64,000 bases of DNA, taken from positions 16,331-80,330 of the forward strand of contig JBBDSP010000027.1 in NCBI GenBank assembly GCA_040904925.1, read 5' to 3'. This document shows, piece after piece, positions 27,053 to 36,517 of the stretch. The stretch is from Gracilimonas sp040904925. GTDB lineage: Bacteria > Bacteroidota > Rhodothermia > Balneolales > Balneolaceae. The notes under the pieces were generated by a model. It saw only the letters and a program-made list of their open reading frames with translations, had not been told where the DNA came from and did no database searches. The position numbers and the translations under genes were made by a program. Within the stretch, counting starts at the first letter, position 1. Each line of letters opens with the position of its first letter.

Positions 27053-27388
27053 ATGAGCAAGACCTACTATAAGCCGGAAGACCTAAAAAAGTTTGGCGAA
27101 ATTACCGAATGGCAAGAAAAAATGGGTGAGAAGTTCTTTGATTACTATGGGGAAGTCTTTGAAGAAGGGGCGTTGACCAAAAGAGAGAAAGCCCTTATTG
27201 CCCTGGCCGTTGCACATACGGTACAGTGTCCATACTGCATAGATGCCTACACTTCTGAAAGTCTGGAAAATGGAGCAAGCGAAGAGCAAATGATGGAAGC
27301 AGTTCATGTTTCGGCAGCTATACGCGGAGGGTCATCTTTGGTGCATGGCGTACAAATGATGAATAAAGTGAAAGGTCTTTCTATGTAA
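27053..27388 (+). CDS. Arsenosugar biosynthesis-associated AhpD/CMD-family protein
   Basis: A 111-residue carboxymuconolactone decarboxylase/AhpD-like protein with the redox CxxC motif in VQCPYCIDAYTSESLENGAS (about residues 60-79). The version that starts KTYYKPEDLKKFGEI is characteristically found beside ArsS, and ArsS is indeed the next gene, 65 nt downstream. A peroxidase-like or redox-helper role in making arsenosugars is inferred from that association, not demonstrated. Confidence 0.87.
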   Translation: MSKTYYKPEDLKKFGEITEWQEKMGEKFFDYYGEVFEEGALTKREKALIALAVAHTVQCPYCIDAYTSESLENGASEEQMMEAVHVSAAIRGGSSLVHGVQMMNKVKGLSM

Positions 27389-27453
27389 AACAAAAGCGGA
27401 ATGATCCGTCCCAAAAACTATTTATTAAAAGAAAGATTTTAGTAGTTATTATT

Positions 27454-28500
27454 ATGAAAAGTTTACAAGCAGAAGAGCACTCATTATCAGATCCGGAAGT
27501 ACAACTTGAAATTATTAACTCACATAACGAAAAGATCAGATCCCTGACAAAGTTTGAAGAAAAGCTTCAGGATATTGACCTGTTCCCTCTAAAGCCTACC
27601 GGAATAGAGATCTTCCAAATGAATGTGGGCTATATGTGTAATATGACCTGCAAGCACTGTCATGTTGATGCCGGGCCCGATCGTAAAGAGATCATGACCA
27701 AAGAAACCTTCGGATATTGTCTGGATGCACTGAAGGAATTTGACATACAAACCGTTGATCTTACCGGTGGTGCTCCCGAAATGAATCCCCATTTTCGATG
27801 GTTTGTGGAAGAGGTTTCTAAGCTGGGTAAGCATGTGATAGTCCGGTCGAATCTGACCATTCTTACCACTAATAAATTCAGTGATCTTCCGGAGTTCTTT
27901 AAAAAGCATGGTGTAGAGGTAACTTGCTCGCTTCCATTTTACAGTAAATCCCGAACAGATCGCCAGCGGGGAAAAGGAACCTACGATAAGTCGATCACTG
28001 CTTTAAAACGACTGAATGAATTGGGATATGGAAAAGAGGATACAGGATTGATGCTGAATTTGGTCTATAATCCTGTGGGAGCTTTTTTGCCGGGCGATCA
28101 GGAAGAGATCAAACAGGAATTCAAAAAGGAATTGAGCCGAACCCATGGAATAGAATTCAATGACCTGTACACGATCACAAACTTACCGATCAGCAGGTTT
28201 CTGAATTTCTTATTGATGTCCGGAAACCTGGAGGAGTATATGGATAAACTGATCGAAGCTTTTAACCCTGCTGCAGCAATGGGCGTGATGTGCCGAAATA
28301 CGATCTCTATTGGTTGGGATGGGCGTCTGTTTGATTGCGACTTCAATCAGATGCTGGAAATGGAAGTGCATGAAGACAGCGTGCAGCATATTAAAGATTT
28401 TGATCTTGATTCCCTGAACAGCAGAGAGATTCTGGTGAATCAGCATTGCTTTGGGTGTACGGCCGGCGCTGGAAGCAGCTGTGGCGGAGCAACCACTTGA
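27454..28500 (+). CDS. arsS: Arsenosugar biosynthesis radical SAM protein ArsS
   Basis: A 348-residue radical SAM enzyme. The [4Fe-4S]-binding CxxxCxxC is in NMTCKHCHVDAGP (the Cys before it in MCNMTC), near residues 63-71, and the C-terminal cysteine-rich tail HCFGCTAGAGSSCGGA is typical of ArsS. The family transfers a 5'-deoxyadenosyl group to dimethylarsinous acid, giving the precursor of oxo-arsenosugars. Some members are selenoproteins; this one uses only standard codons. The AhpD-like gene precedes it, and two arsenosugar-type glycosyltransferases follow after repeat-rich gaps. Confidence 0.93.
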   Translation: MKSLQAEEHSLSDPEVQLEIINSHNEKIRSLTKFEEKLQDIDLFPLKPTGIEIFQMNVGYMCNMTCKHCHVDAGPDRKEIMTKETFGYCLDALKEFDIQTVDLTGGAPEMNPHFRWFVEEVSKLGKHVIVRSNLTILTTNKFSDLPEFFKKHGVEVTCSLPFYSKSRTDRQRGKGTYDKSITALKRLNELGYGKEDTGLMLNLVYNPVGAFLPGDQEEIKQEFKKELSRTHGIEFNDLYTITNLPISRFLNFLLMSGNLEEYMDKLIEAFNPAAAMGVMCRNTISIGWDGRLFDCDFNQMLEMEVHEDSVQHIKDFDLDSLNSREILVNQHCFGCTAGAGSSCGGATT

Positions 28501-28642
28501 ACATTGAATTTTGAAGTTAAGAGACCATGAGTTTGAGATAAGAATTGGTCACTTAATGAGATATAGAGTTGTTTCGCGGCGGATGCCCGAAATCTAATAA
28601 GTTGATAAGATTCAACAGTTGAATTTTTGGCCATGTATTAGA

Positions 28643-28660
28643 TTCCCGTGTGCACGGGAA
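28643..28660. repeat. Palindromic hairpin element
   Basis: TTCCCGTG-TG-CACGGGAA, a perfect inverted repeat flanked by TTAGA and TGACC, the form often seen in dispersed intergenic REP-type elements. Confidence 0.6.
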
Positions 28661-28820
28661 TGACCCTATTCAGTCACTTTTCTTAACTGATTTCTATAGT
28701 TTTATCTCTAGCTCAGGTTAAGATACCATAAATCAGTAAAGGCGTATCGCATACACCCAGAGTATTTCATGTATGTTGAAATTGTGGGATCTGATACAAT
28801 TATAAATTAAATATCCACGA

Positions 28821-28955
28821 ATTCGACCTCTTTTGTTTTCTCCTTCAACAAGGAGAAAGACTCGTTGTTGAGATTGGAATTTCTAATGAACATTAAAGTT
28901 ATTATTAGTTTCGAAAAAGCCTCTCCTTGTGAAGGAGAGGTTTGGAGAGGTCGAA
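28821..28955. repeat. Inverted-repeat intergenic element
   Basis: Outer arms TTCGACCTCT (28822-28831) and AGAGGTCGAA (28946-28955). Inside are two further hairpins, CTCCTT-caa-caAGGAG near 28839-28856 and CCTCTCCTT-gtg-AAGGAGAGG at 28920-28940. No coding content. Confidence 0.65.
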
Positions 28956-29028
28956 GTTTAAATTTGGAACCTTTGAACTATTTCAGATCCTATTTTAAAA
29001 ACTCAATCACATATTTGATTCAATAATA

Positions 29029-29631
29029 ATGTCCCATAATAAATTGATCGTTTTCGTAAAAAATGAAGAAGCCGGAAAGGTTAAAACCCGGTTAGCCAAC
29101 ACGGTTGGAGATGATAAAGCGTTGGAGATCTACCGAAAATTATTGGGATATACTTTTGATCAGGTTAATTCTCTGGAGGTAACTAAAGAAGTCTGGTATT
29201 CCCGATTCATTGAGCAGGAAGATGTTTGGAGTGAAGGGGATTTCAAAAAGCATGTACAGGAAGGGGTCAACCTGGGCGAAAGAATGTCAGGTGCTTTTAG
29301 AAAATCTTTTGAAGAAGAAGGCGTTGAAAAAGCAGTGATCATCGGCAGTGATTGCGCGGAACTGACCACAGTTATTCTCGAAGAGGCATTTTCCAGGTTA
29401 GATAAAAATGATATCGTTATTGGTCCGGCTGAAGATGGAGGGTATTATTTGATAGGCATGAGCAGATTCTTTCCGGAGCTTTTTAAAGATATTGCCTGGA
29501 GTACTGAATCTGTGTTAGAGAAAACGATCCAAAAGGCAACACAAATGGGAGCTTCTCATTTCCTGCTCAAGGAATTAAATGATGTGGATGAAATAGGTGA
29601 CTGGAAGAGGGTTGAAGATAAATTACACTAA
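29029..29631 (+). CDS. TIGR04282-type arsenosugar biosynthesis glycosyltransferase
   Basis: A 200-residue GT-A-fold protein related to CofC/nucleotidyltransferase-like enzymes. The start LIVFVKNEEAGKVKTRLANTVGDDKALEIYRKL is the hallmark of the TIGR04282 group, and the central GSDCAELT and IGPAEDGGYYLIGM segments follow. Members cluster with arsS and are thought to act on the sugar moiety of arsenosugars. Separated from arsS by 528 bp of repeats, it may have its own promoter. Confidence 0.88.
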   Translation: MSHNKLIVFVKNEEAGKVKTRLANTVGDDKALEIYRKLLGYTFDQVNSLEVTKEVWYSRFIEQEDVWSEGDFKKHVQEGVNLGERMSGAFRKSFEEEGVEKAVIIGSDCAELTTVILEEAFSRLDKNDIVIGPAEDGGYYLIGMSRFFPELFKDIAWSTESVLEKTIQKATQMGASHFLLKELNDVDEIGDWKRVEDKLH

Positions 29632-30070
29632 ACCTGTCAGGTTTGAAGCTACCAAAGTGTATGGGGCATGGTCTATATAATCTGACAGATCATGAAATAA
29701 CCGGTGAGGGGTAATGCTATGTTTTTTAGCATAACCGTTTAAAACATTTTATAATACGTTAAAAGGCTTCGGTTCTGTTCATTTAGGATAGATTGTATGG
29801 TAGGCTGAGAATCAACCCCCTTCTTTTTTCTCGCAGAGTTACGCCGATGAATCCGTAGAGTCTCGTAGATATTCTGCGTAACTCCGCGGTAAACTCTGCG
29901 ATAATCTGCGAGATAGAGAATAAAAGTAATTTGAGACTGCACCATTTTTCATACGCCTACTTGTCTTGGGCAGGCATGATTTTTTCTTTAAGCTAAATTT
30001 CCTGGAAATTTAATTTCTTATCATCCCTCATTCCAAAATTGAACAGAATAAATCCTGAAAATCAATCTTT
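29632..30070. other. 439-bp intergenic region with one complex hairpin
   Basis: No gene supported. It contains the 85-bp inverted structure at 29829-29913; the rest shows no motif that I recognise. Confidence 0.55.
29829..29913. repeat. CTCTGCG-rich hairpin element
   Basis: Outer arms TCTCGCAGA (29829-29837) and TCTGCGAGA (29905-29913). Between them the words GCAGAGTTACGC, CTGCGTAACTC and ACTCTGCG recur on both strands about every 10-12 nt. Confidence 0.65.
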
Positions 30071-30757
30071 ATGCTTAGCATTATCATCCCCGCCTATAAT
30101 GAAGAAAACAAGATCGGGGAACTTATAGCATATCTGAAAGCACACAGCCGGACTTCTGAAACAGAGATCATAGTAGTGGATGGAGGCAGTACAGATGAAA
30201 CAGTAAAGGAGGTGAAGAGTTCCGGAGCAGTAGTTTTGAAATCACCCCAAAAAGGCAGAGCCAGGCAAATGAATTTTGGGGCTTTAAAAGCCAAAGGAGA
30301 ACTTTTATACTTTTTACACGCTGATACCCGCCCGCCCAAAACTTTTATCGAAGATATCTACGCTGAAATAAATACCGGAAATGGAGCAGGCTGCTTTCAG
30401 TTGAAATTCGACAATCCACATAAAGCGTTAACGTTCTATTCCTGGTTCACTCAATTTGATATTGATGTATTCCGTTTTGGAGACCAGAGTTTATTTGTCA
30501 CTAAAGCATTATTTACTAAAATCGAGGGCTTTGATGAAGACCTTTTGGTGATGGAGGATCAGGTGATCGTGACAGAGATCAAAAAACACGCGCAATTTTC
30601 AATTATTCAAAAACCGGTCATCACCTCAGCTAGAAAATATGAGCACATTGGAGTTTTCAAAATGCAGCTGATTTTCAGTATTATTGTCTGTCTCTTTTAT
30701 TTAAATATTGAACAAGAGACGATAGTACATTTTTATATGGGTGCTATCAGCAGTTAA
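30071..30757 (+). CDS. TIGR04283-type arsenosugar biosynthesis glycosyltransferase (GT2 family)
   Basis: A 228-residue GT2 glycosyltransferase. The nucleotide-sugar fold is clear from SIIIPAYNEENKIGELI (3-19), IIVVDGGSTDETV (36-48), the metal-binding HADTRPP (about 91-97) and the acceptor-side DQSLFVTKALFTKIEGFDE. This is the TIGR04283 pattern, which co-occurs with arsS and the TIGR04282 enzyme. A hydrophobic C-terminus (LIFSIIVCLFYL) suggests membrane association. It completes the arsenosugar set of the window. Confidence 0.88.
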   Translation: MLSIIIPAYNEENKIGELIAYLKAHSRTSETEIIVVDGGSTDETVKEVKSSGAVVLKSPQKGRARQMNFGALKAKGELLYFLHADTRPPKTFIEDIYAEINTGNGAGCFQLKFDNPHKALTFYSWFTQFDIDVFRFGDQSLFVTKALFTKIEGFDEDLLVMEDQVIVTEIKKHAQFSIIQKPVITSARKYEHIGVFKMQLIFSIIVCLFYLNIEQETIVHFYMGAISS

Positions 30758-30977
30758 ATAAACTAAAACTGCTCCATATTAAGATAGTGTTAAAAGGAAG
30801 AATCCCCGGAGAGGTTTGGAATCTTTATTACTATCTTTGATGTGATTTAAATGATTAGCAATCTATATATCAAAAATAAAAAACAATTTTGTGACCCGGG
30901 AAATACAAAGTTTTTAATTTTTCAGGGTAGATTTTACAACTTCAATCAAAATAACCTCACAATAAAAAACACATACC

Positions 30978-33662
30978 ATGCTTAAATATTTATCCACTTT
31001 AATGTTAATATTTGGTATCTCTGGGGCAGTGCTTGCACAGTCTACTATCAGAGGTACGGTTACCGAAGCGGGATCAGAAGAGCCTATTATTGGCGCGAAC
31101 CTGATCTTGATTGGAACCAACCAAGGTAATGCAACCGACCTTAACGGTGACTATGTGATCAGAGGCGTTCAGCCTGGCACATATACAATTCGTGTTTCTA
31201 GTGTTGGATTCGTAACCATTACCGAAGAGATCACTGTTGGTTCAAGTGACCTGGAACTTGATTTCGAATTGGAAATGACCAGTGCTTCTTTAACAGCGAT
31301 GGAAGTTTTTGCTTCCCGATCAGATCAGTCAACTCCGGTTGCGTTTTCCGACGTAAATAAGGAAGCTATACAGCAACAGTTGGGTTCTCGTAATCTTCCT
31401 GAAGTATTAAATATTACTCCTTCTGTTTATTCAACAGGTGAAGGTGGTGGTGCCGGTGATGCCCGTATTAACGTTCGTGGATTTGACCAGCGTAACGTTG
31501 CTGTTATGATCAACGGTGTGCCTGTGAATGATATGGAAAATGGTTGGGTGTATTGGTCTAACTGGGATGGTGTAGGTGATGCTGCTCAGTCTATTCAGGT
31601 ACAGCGTGGTATTTCTAACGTTAACCTTGCGACCCCATCTGTTGGTGGTACTTTGAACATTATTACAGATCCTACTTCTAATCAGGCAGGCGGTGCTGTT
31701 AAGTTTGAAAATGGAAGTGGTGCATTTAATAAAACTACACTTCAGTTGAATTCAGGAATGATCAACGACAAGTGGGCATTTAGCGCAGTTGGTGTTCGTA
31801 AAGAAGGTGCCGGAATTGTTGACGGAACATGGAGCGATGCATGGGCCTATCATTTGGCAGCATCATATCAGGTTAATGATGAAAACCGTTTAGATTTCTA
31901 TGCTTTAGGCGCTCCTCAACGTCACGGGCAAAACCTGTACAAAATGAATACAGCTACATATGACCGTTCTTATGCACTAAGCCTTGACGGTTACGATCCT
32001 GCAGCTGCAGATGTACACGGCGAATTAGGTCGTTTTGCTAATTCCAACGTTAACGGTGTTTCTCCTTCCTATACCGGTAATCAGTATATCGGTGATGGTG
32101 CTTGGGTAAATTCTTCTATCCAAAATCGGTATAACAGAGATTTCATCAATGAGCGTGAGAACTTTTTCCATAAGCCGCAGATTAACCTTAACTGGTATAG
32201 CGAATTAAGCGACAAGCTTACTTTGACCAATGTACTTTACTACAGTGGTGGTAACGGTGGTGGTAGTGGTACTTTAGGAAGTATGCAATGGGATTACAGC
32301 CACAATCAACGTGTTGCTGATTGGGATGCTACCATTGCAAATAACCGTGCAAACACGAATGTAGAAGGTGATGCTGTTTCAGCAGGTATTTTAAGAAACA
32401 GCCGTAACAATCAGTGGACGATCGGTAATATCCTGAAACTGTCTTATGCTGCAACTGATGAGTTTGAAATTCAGGCAGGACTTGACTGGAGAACTGCTGA
32501 GATCGAGCATTATCGTGAAGTACGCGACTTACTTGGTGGCGATTATTACATCGAAACCAACAATGACTTTAATCCTAATTACAGAGCTGGTCTAGGTGAT
32601 AAAGTTGCTTACGACTTTACCAACACCGTTGATTGGATTGGTGGTTATGTACAAGGTGAATACGAAACCGACAAATACAGTGTATATGCAACCGGTGGCT
32701 TGTCTACGATCAAATACAATCACGAAAATTTCTTCATGGAAGAAAACGGAAGCACATTAACTCGTGAGACCGATAACATTATGGGATATCAAGTGAAGGC
32801 CGGTGGTCTTTACGGCATCAATGACGATCTTGATGTATATGCCAATGTTGGTATGATCTCTAAAGTGCCTATCTTTGATAACGTGATTAATGACGGTACC
32901 GGTGCACTCAATGACGATCCTGTTAATGAGAAGTTCTTCTTCTACGAAGCCGGTGTTCGTTACCGTGATGCAGGCGGTAGATTTGGTGTGAACGCCAACT
33001 ACTATCTGACTGATCGTCGTGACCGTTCATTCACACGCGGAATAGATCTTCAAAATGGTGATGAAGGAATTGTCAACATTACGGGTCTTGATCAAATCCA
33101 CTCCGGTGTTGAGCTTGAAACTTCTTTCAAAGCTAATGACTGGATCCGTTTGGATGTTGCAGGATCTTATAACATCTGGGAATATAAGAGCGATGTATCA
33201 GCATTATATACACCTGACCTGAACAATCCGGGCAATCAACAGAACATCAACCTTTATGTTGATGGCTTGAAAGTAGGTAATGCTCCTCAGGCACAGTTGG
33301 CTTACGTTCTTGGACTGACACCAACTCAAAACTTTAACGTACAGTTAGTAGGTACTTCTTTCTACGAGCACTATTCTGACTTCAACCCATTAGATCGTGA
33401 TGATGCTAATGACAGAGTACAGCCTTGGAAAGCTCCTAATTACACTGTGTTTAACCTGCATGTGAACTACACAATTGATAGCATACTTCAAGGAGCTGAC
33501 TTATTCTTGAACATGTTTAACATACTTGACGAAACCTACATTCAGGATTCTGTTGATAACAGTTCCTTTAACGGGTTTGATGGAGACCACGATGCAGATG
33601 ATGCTGAAGTATTCTTAGGTCTTCCAAGACGTTACAACTTTGGAGTTCGTATAAATTTCTAA
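30978..33662 (+). CDS. TonB-dependent outer-membrane receptor
   Basis: An 894-residue receptor with signal peptide (cleavage after AVLAQ, about residue 21). It has an N-terminal carboxypeptidase-regulatory-like domain (IRGTVTEAGSEEPIIGANLILIG, 24-105), a plug domain (about 120-235, with INVRGFDQRNVAVMINGVPV) and a long beta-barrel ending in FGVRINF. It imports a large substrate across the outer membrane using TonB energy; the substrate is unknown. Codon choice differs from its neighbours: CGT dominates for arginine and GGT for glycine, as in highly expressed genes. A strong terminator follows. Confidence 0.94.
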   Translation: MLKYLSTLMLIFGISGAVLAQSTIRGTVTEAGSEEPIIGANLILIGTNQGNATDLNGDYVIRGVQPGTYTIRVSSVGFVTITEEITVGSSDLELDFELEMTSASLTAMEVFASRSDQSTPVAFSDVNKEAIQQQLGSRNLPEVLNITPSVYSTGEGGGAGDARINVRGFDQRNVAVMINGVPVNDMENGWVYWSNWDGVGDAAQSIQVQRGISNVNLATPSVGGTLNIITDPTSNQAGGAVKFENGSGAFNKTTLQLNSGMINDKWAFSAVGVRKEGAGIVDGTWSDAWAYHLAASYQVNDENRLDFYALGAPQRHGQNLYKMNTATYDRSYALSLDGYDPAAADVHGELGRFANSNVNGVSPSYTGNQYIGDGAWVNSSIQNRYNRDFINERENFFHKPQINLNWYSELSDKLTLTNVLYYSGGNGGGSGTLGSMQWDYSHNQRVADWDATIANNRANTNVEGDAVSAGILRNSRNNQWTIGNILKLSYAATDEFEIQAGLDWRTAEIEHYREVRDLLGGDYYIETNNDFNPNYRAGLGDKVAYDFTNTVDWIGGYVQGEYETDKYSVYATGGLSTIKYNHENFFMEENGSTLTRETDNIMGYQVKAGGLYGINDDLDVYANVGMISKVPIFDNVINDGTGALNDDPVNEKFFFYEAGVRYRDAGGRFGVNANYYLTDRRDRSFTRGIDLQNGDEGIVNITGLDQIHSGVELETSFKANDWIRLDVAGSYNIWEYKSDVSALYTPDLNNPGNQQNINLYVDGLKVGNAPQAQLAYVLGLTPTQNFNVQLVGTSFYEHYSDFNPLDRDDANDRVQPWKAPNYTVFNLHVNYTIDSILQGADLFLNMFNILDETYIQDSVDNSSFNGFDGDHDADDAEVFLGLPRRYNFGVRINF

Positions 33663-33696
33663 ATACACCTCAAAGTAAAAACTGAGTAAATTTAAG

Positions 33697-33728
33697 AGCA
33701 GCCTGTTTTCCACAGGCTGCTTTTTTTA
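33697..33728 (+). terminator. Terminator after the TonB receptor
   Basis: AGCAGCCTGT and ACAGGCTGCT arms followed by a T7 tract. Confidence 0.9.
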
Positions 33729-33741
33729 TATTTTAAACACT

Positions 33742-34956
33742 ATGAAAAAATTACTTTTTGGTATAGTTATTCTAATGGTGGCTATAGGTTGCAAAACCCA
33801 ACAGCAGAATCCAGAAAAACTATTATTGATCTCCTTCGATGGTTTTCGCTATGATTATCTGACAAAGACTGACACCCCAAATTTTGATAAACTGGCAGAA
33901 ACCGGTGTGACTAGTGAAGGGCTGATTCCCATTTTCCCCTCCAAAACATTTCCCAATCACTATGCTATTGCTACCGGTTTATATCCTGAAAATAATGGGT
34001 TTGTCGGGAATAACATGTATGACCCGGAAATGGATGCAAGTTTTACCATAAGAGATCGTGAAGCCGTAGAAAACCCGGATTGGTATGAAGGAGAACCCAT
34101 CTGGAATACCGCAGAAAAAGCAGGAAAAAAAGCAGGTACGATGTTCTGGGTAGGTTCTGAGGCTCCAATTCAGGATATGAGGCCGACACACTGGAAAACC
34201 TACGATGATGGAATGCCTGATTCTGCCAGGGTCGATTCGGTAGTAAAGTGGCTGTCTTATGGAAATGAGAAAGAGGTAGATTTTGCTACTCTGTATTTTA
34301 GTTTTGTGGATACTCAGGGTCACCGCCATGGACCTGATTCTCCGGAAGTGGTTGAGTCCATAAAGAAAGCGGACGATCTGATCGGATATTTGATGCAGCA
34401 GATGGAAGAAACGGAGTTGAAGGAGATCACAAATACGTTGATCGTTTCAGATCACGGCATGGTGGACCTTTCCAGGGATAAGATCGTGGTACTGGATGAC
34501 ATGATAGATCCTGATGATCTCGAAGTAATTGCCTACAGTCCGGCACTAATGGCCAATGTGAAAAACGGAAAGCTGGATGAAGTCTATAATGTTCTCAAAG
34601 AGAATGAGAAGAATTTCAAAGTTTATAAAAAAGATCAAATTCCCGATTGGTATCATCTAAAAGATCACCGCAGAATCCCGGAATTACTATTGGTAGCCGA
34701 CCTTGGATATACCATCAATTCCAGAGAATATTTTGAATCCCGCCCTGACTACCCTTCGGGTGGAACTCACGGCTTTGATAATCAGGAAAAAGAAATGCAT
34801 GCACTTTTCATAGCAAATGGCCCTGATTTCAGATCAGCATATAAAATGAAAGAATTTGAAAACATACATCTGTATGTATTAATGGCACATTTGCTGAATA
34901 TAACCCCAGCCGAAACCGATGGAAATATCGACAGTGTATCGGTAATGCTGAAGTGA
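33742..34956 (+). CDS. Ectonucleotide pyrophosphatase/phosphodiesterase lipoprotein
   Basis: A 404-residue member of the alkaline-phosphatase superfamily (NPP type). A lipobox (MVAIGC, Cys about 17) predicts membrane anchoring. The first metal motif is LLISFDGFRYDYL (30-42), the nucleophilic Thr is in FPSKTFPNHYAIATG (about 70-84), and later metal ligands are in DTQGHRHGPDS, IVSDHGM and GTHGFDN. It should cleave nucleotide pyrophosphate or phosphodiester bonds outside the cytoplasm. It follows the TonB receptor after a terminator, so co-regulation is possible but not shown. Confidence 0.92.
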   Translation: MKKLLFGIVILMVAIGCKTQQQNPEKLLLISFDGFRYDYLTKTDTPNFDKLAETGVTSEGLIPIFPSKTFPNHYAIATGLYPENNGFVGNNMYDPEMDASFTIRDREAVENPDWYEGEPIWNTAEKAGKKAGTMFWVGSEAPIQDMRPTHWKTYDDGMPDSARVDSVVKWLSYGNEKEVDFATLYFSFVDTQGHRHGPDSPEVVESIKKADDLIGYLMQQMEETELKEITNTLIVSDHGMVDLSRDKIVVLDDMIDPDDLEVIAYSPALMANVKNGKLDEVYNVLKENEKNFKVYKKDQIPDWYHLKDHRRIPELLLVADLGYTINSREYFESRPDYPSGGTHGFDNQEKEMHALFIANGPDFRSAYKMKEFENIHLYVLMAHLLNITPAETDGNIDSVSVMLK

Positions 34957-35080
34957 GTTGAGGAACGTTAAACCAAAAAAATCATTTCGTACTGCTATAT
35001 AGATTGCATCTGTCCCAAAGTGAGGGGATATTCCAATCGGAAAAATTTACCCCATTACTATTACATAACTTATTTATAAA

Positions 35081-35416
35081 ATGGCTTACGTTGTAACTGA
35101 ACCTTGTATTCAATGTAAATATACTAACTGCGCCGCCGTATGTCCGGTTGATGCTTTTCGGGAAGGACCTAATTTTTTGGTGATCGATCCTCTTGAATGT
35201 ATTGATTGTGATGCGTGCGTATCGGAATGCCCGGTAGAAGCTATTTACCCGGACGATGAAGTACCGGAAAAATGGGAAGATTACATTGACCTGAATGAGC
35301 GACTTGCGGAGTCATGGGAAGATCGTATCATCAACGAAACACAGGATGCTTTACCGGATGCCGATGACTGGGCTGCCAAAGAAGACAAGCGCGACGACCT
35401 GATCGAAGCCTGGTAA
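35081..35416 (+). CDS. fdxA: Seven-iron ferredoxin (FdxA type)
   Basis: A 111-residue ferredoxin. The N-terminal cluster ligands are in EPCIQCKYTNCAAVCPVDAF (C9, C12, C17, C21) and the second set in CIDCDACVSECPVEAI (about 40-55). The long C-terminal extension (EDYIDLNERLAESW) is typical of the [3Fe-4S][4Fe-4S] FdxA group. It carries electrons in the cytoplasm; the partner is not evident from neighbours. It is a single-gene unit. Confidence 0.92.
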   Translation: MAYVVTEPCIQCKYTNCAAVCPVDAFREGPNFLVIDPLECIDCDACVSECPVEAIYPDDEVPEKWEDYIDLNERLAESWEDRIINETQDALPDADDWAAKEDKRDDLIEAW

Positions 35417-35466
35417 ATTGTGTAGAATAATTTTGAGATAAATGTGGCCATTAGTTGTCACTCATA

Positions 35467-35609
35467 TAGAAGTTAGATAATTCGTTGACAAACAAGGTAG
35501 CGGGTGCCAAGACTAAAAGCTTAGCTCCAAATTTGTCATTTCGACCCCGTAGATTTCTCAGCTACGTTTCGTTCGTTTTCACTCACTATACTACGTTCGA
35601 AATGACAAA
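35467..35609. repeat. Composite intergenic repeat before folP
   Basis: It begins with a terminus (35467-35493, TAGAAGTTAGATAATTCG...) shared with 49025 and with the 54019-54426 element. It ends with an inverted pair TTTGTCATTTCGA (35532-35544) and its complement (35597-35609) enclosing ACGTTTCGTTCG-type sequence. No gene is present. Confidence 0.75.
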
Positions 35610-35673
35610 CAGTAAAAATGGTAGCTAAAACCAAAGAACTAAAACTGTAATCGAATAATCTAATCCCAACTTA

Positions 35674-36507
35674 TTGCCTGCAAATACATCCAATTTAAGC
35701 CTGCCTTCTTCACCAAAAATAATGGGGATCATAAATGCTACTCCTGATTCTTTCAGTGACGGTGGTCGATATACCGATGTAAGCAGAGCCATGGATCGGA
35801 TCCATATCATGATCAAAAATGGGGCGGAGATCATTGATGTTGGCGGGGAGTCAACCCGTCCCGGTTCAGATCCGATTTCTGTTCAGGAAGAAATAGATAG
35901 GGTTATGCCTGTACTCGAAAAGGCCATTTCCGTTTTCAAAAAAGCGGCCTTCTCAATTGATACTACTAAGTTTGAAGTAGCAAAGTTGGCGCTCGAAGCC
36001 GGCTCTAAGATCATAAACGACGTAAGCGGACTTCAGAAAGAACCAAAGCTGGCAGATCTTTGTGCAGAATTTGGTGCCACTTATATTTTAATGCACAGTC
36101 AGGGAGACCCCAAGACCATGCAGAAAGAGCCGAAGTACAAAGATGTTGTAGAGGATGTCACAGCATTTTTTGAACAGCAGCTGACCGAGGCAAAAAAAAG
36201 GGGTGCCCACAATATAATTTTAGATCCGGGTATCGGTTTCGGTAAAACCCTGGAGCACAATCTGAAATTGATCGCCCATCTTGATAAATTCCAAAAATTT
36301 GGTTTACCTATATTGGTTGGAGCTTCACGCAAGTCCATGATCGGTAAAATATTAAATAATCGTCCTACAGACGACCGCATCACAGGAACCGTGGCTTTGC
36401 ATTATCATGCACTGGTAAAAGGAGCGAATATTTTACGCGTTCATGATGTGAAGGAAGCTTCCGATTCAATTCGTATATTCAACGCAGTACAATCCCAACA
36501 ATCTTAA
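35674..36507 (+). CDS. folP: Dihydropteroate synthase
   Basis: A 277-residue TIM-barrel enzyme that condenses p-aminobenzoate with hydroxymethyl-dihydropterin diphosphate in folate synthesis. Family motifs: KIMGIINATPDSFSDGG (15-31), GGESTRPGSD (about 58-67), NDVSG, ILDPGIGFGKT and GASRKSMIG. The start used is TTG at 35674; an ATG at 35722 would truncate the first beta strand. cdaA begins 10 nt after its stop, a pairing common in Bacteroidota. Confidence 0.95.
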   Translation: MPANTSNLSLPSSPKIMGIINATPDSFSDGGRYTDVSRAMDRIHIMIKNGAEIIDVGGESTRPGSDPISVQEEIDRVMPVLEKAISVFKKAAFSIDTTKFEVAKLALEAGSKIINDVSGLQKEPKLADLCAEFGATYILMHSQGDPKTMQKEPKYKDVVEDVTAFFEQQLTEAKKRGAHNIILDPGIGFGKTLEHNLKLIAHLDKFQKFGLPILVGASRKSMIGKILNNRPTDDRITGTVALHYHALVKGANILRVHDVKEASDSIRIFNAVQSQQS

Positions 36508-36517
36508 AACAGACGCC

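Larger units (their letters stand above)
28501..29028. other. 528-bp repeat-rich intergenic region
   Basis: No convincing gene. It holds a decayed heptad-like stretch after arsS (28503-28545), a hairpin at 28643-28660 and an inverted-repeat element at 28821-28955. The remainder (28661-28820) shows nothing I can name. Confidence 0.6.

Noticed and set aside
28501..29028. CRISPR array or small RNA gene in the repeat-rich gap
   Set aside because: The repeats are single hairpins without regular repeat-spacer spacing; no promoter-terminator pair is clear.
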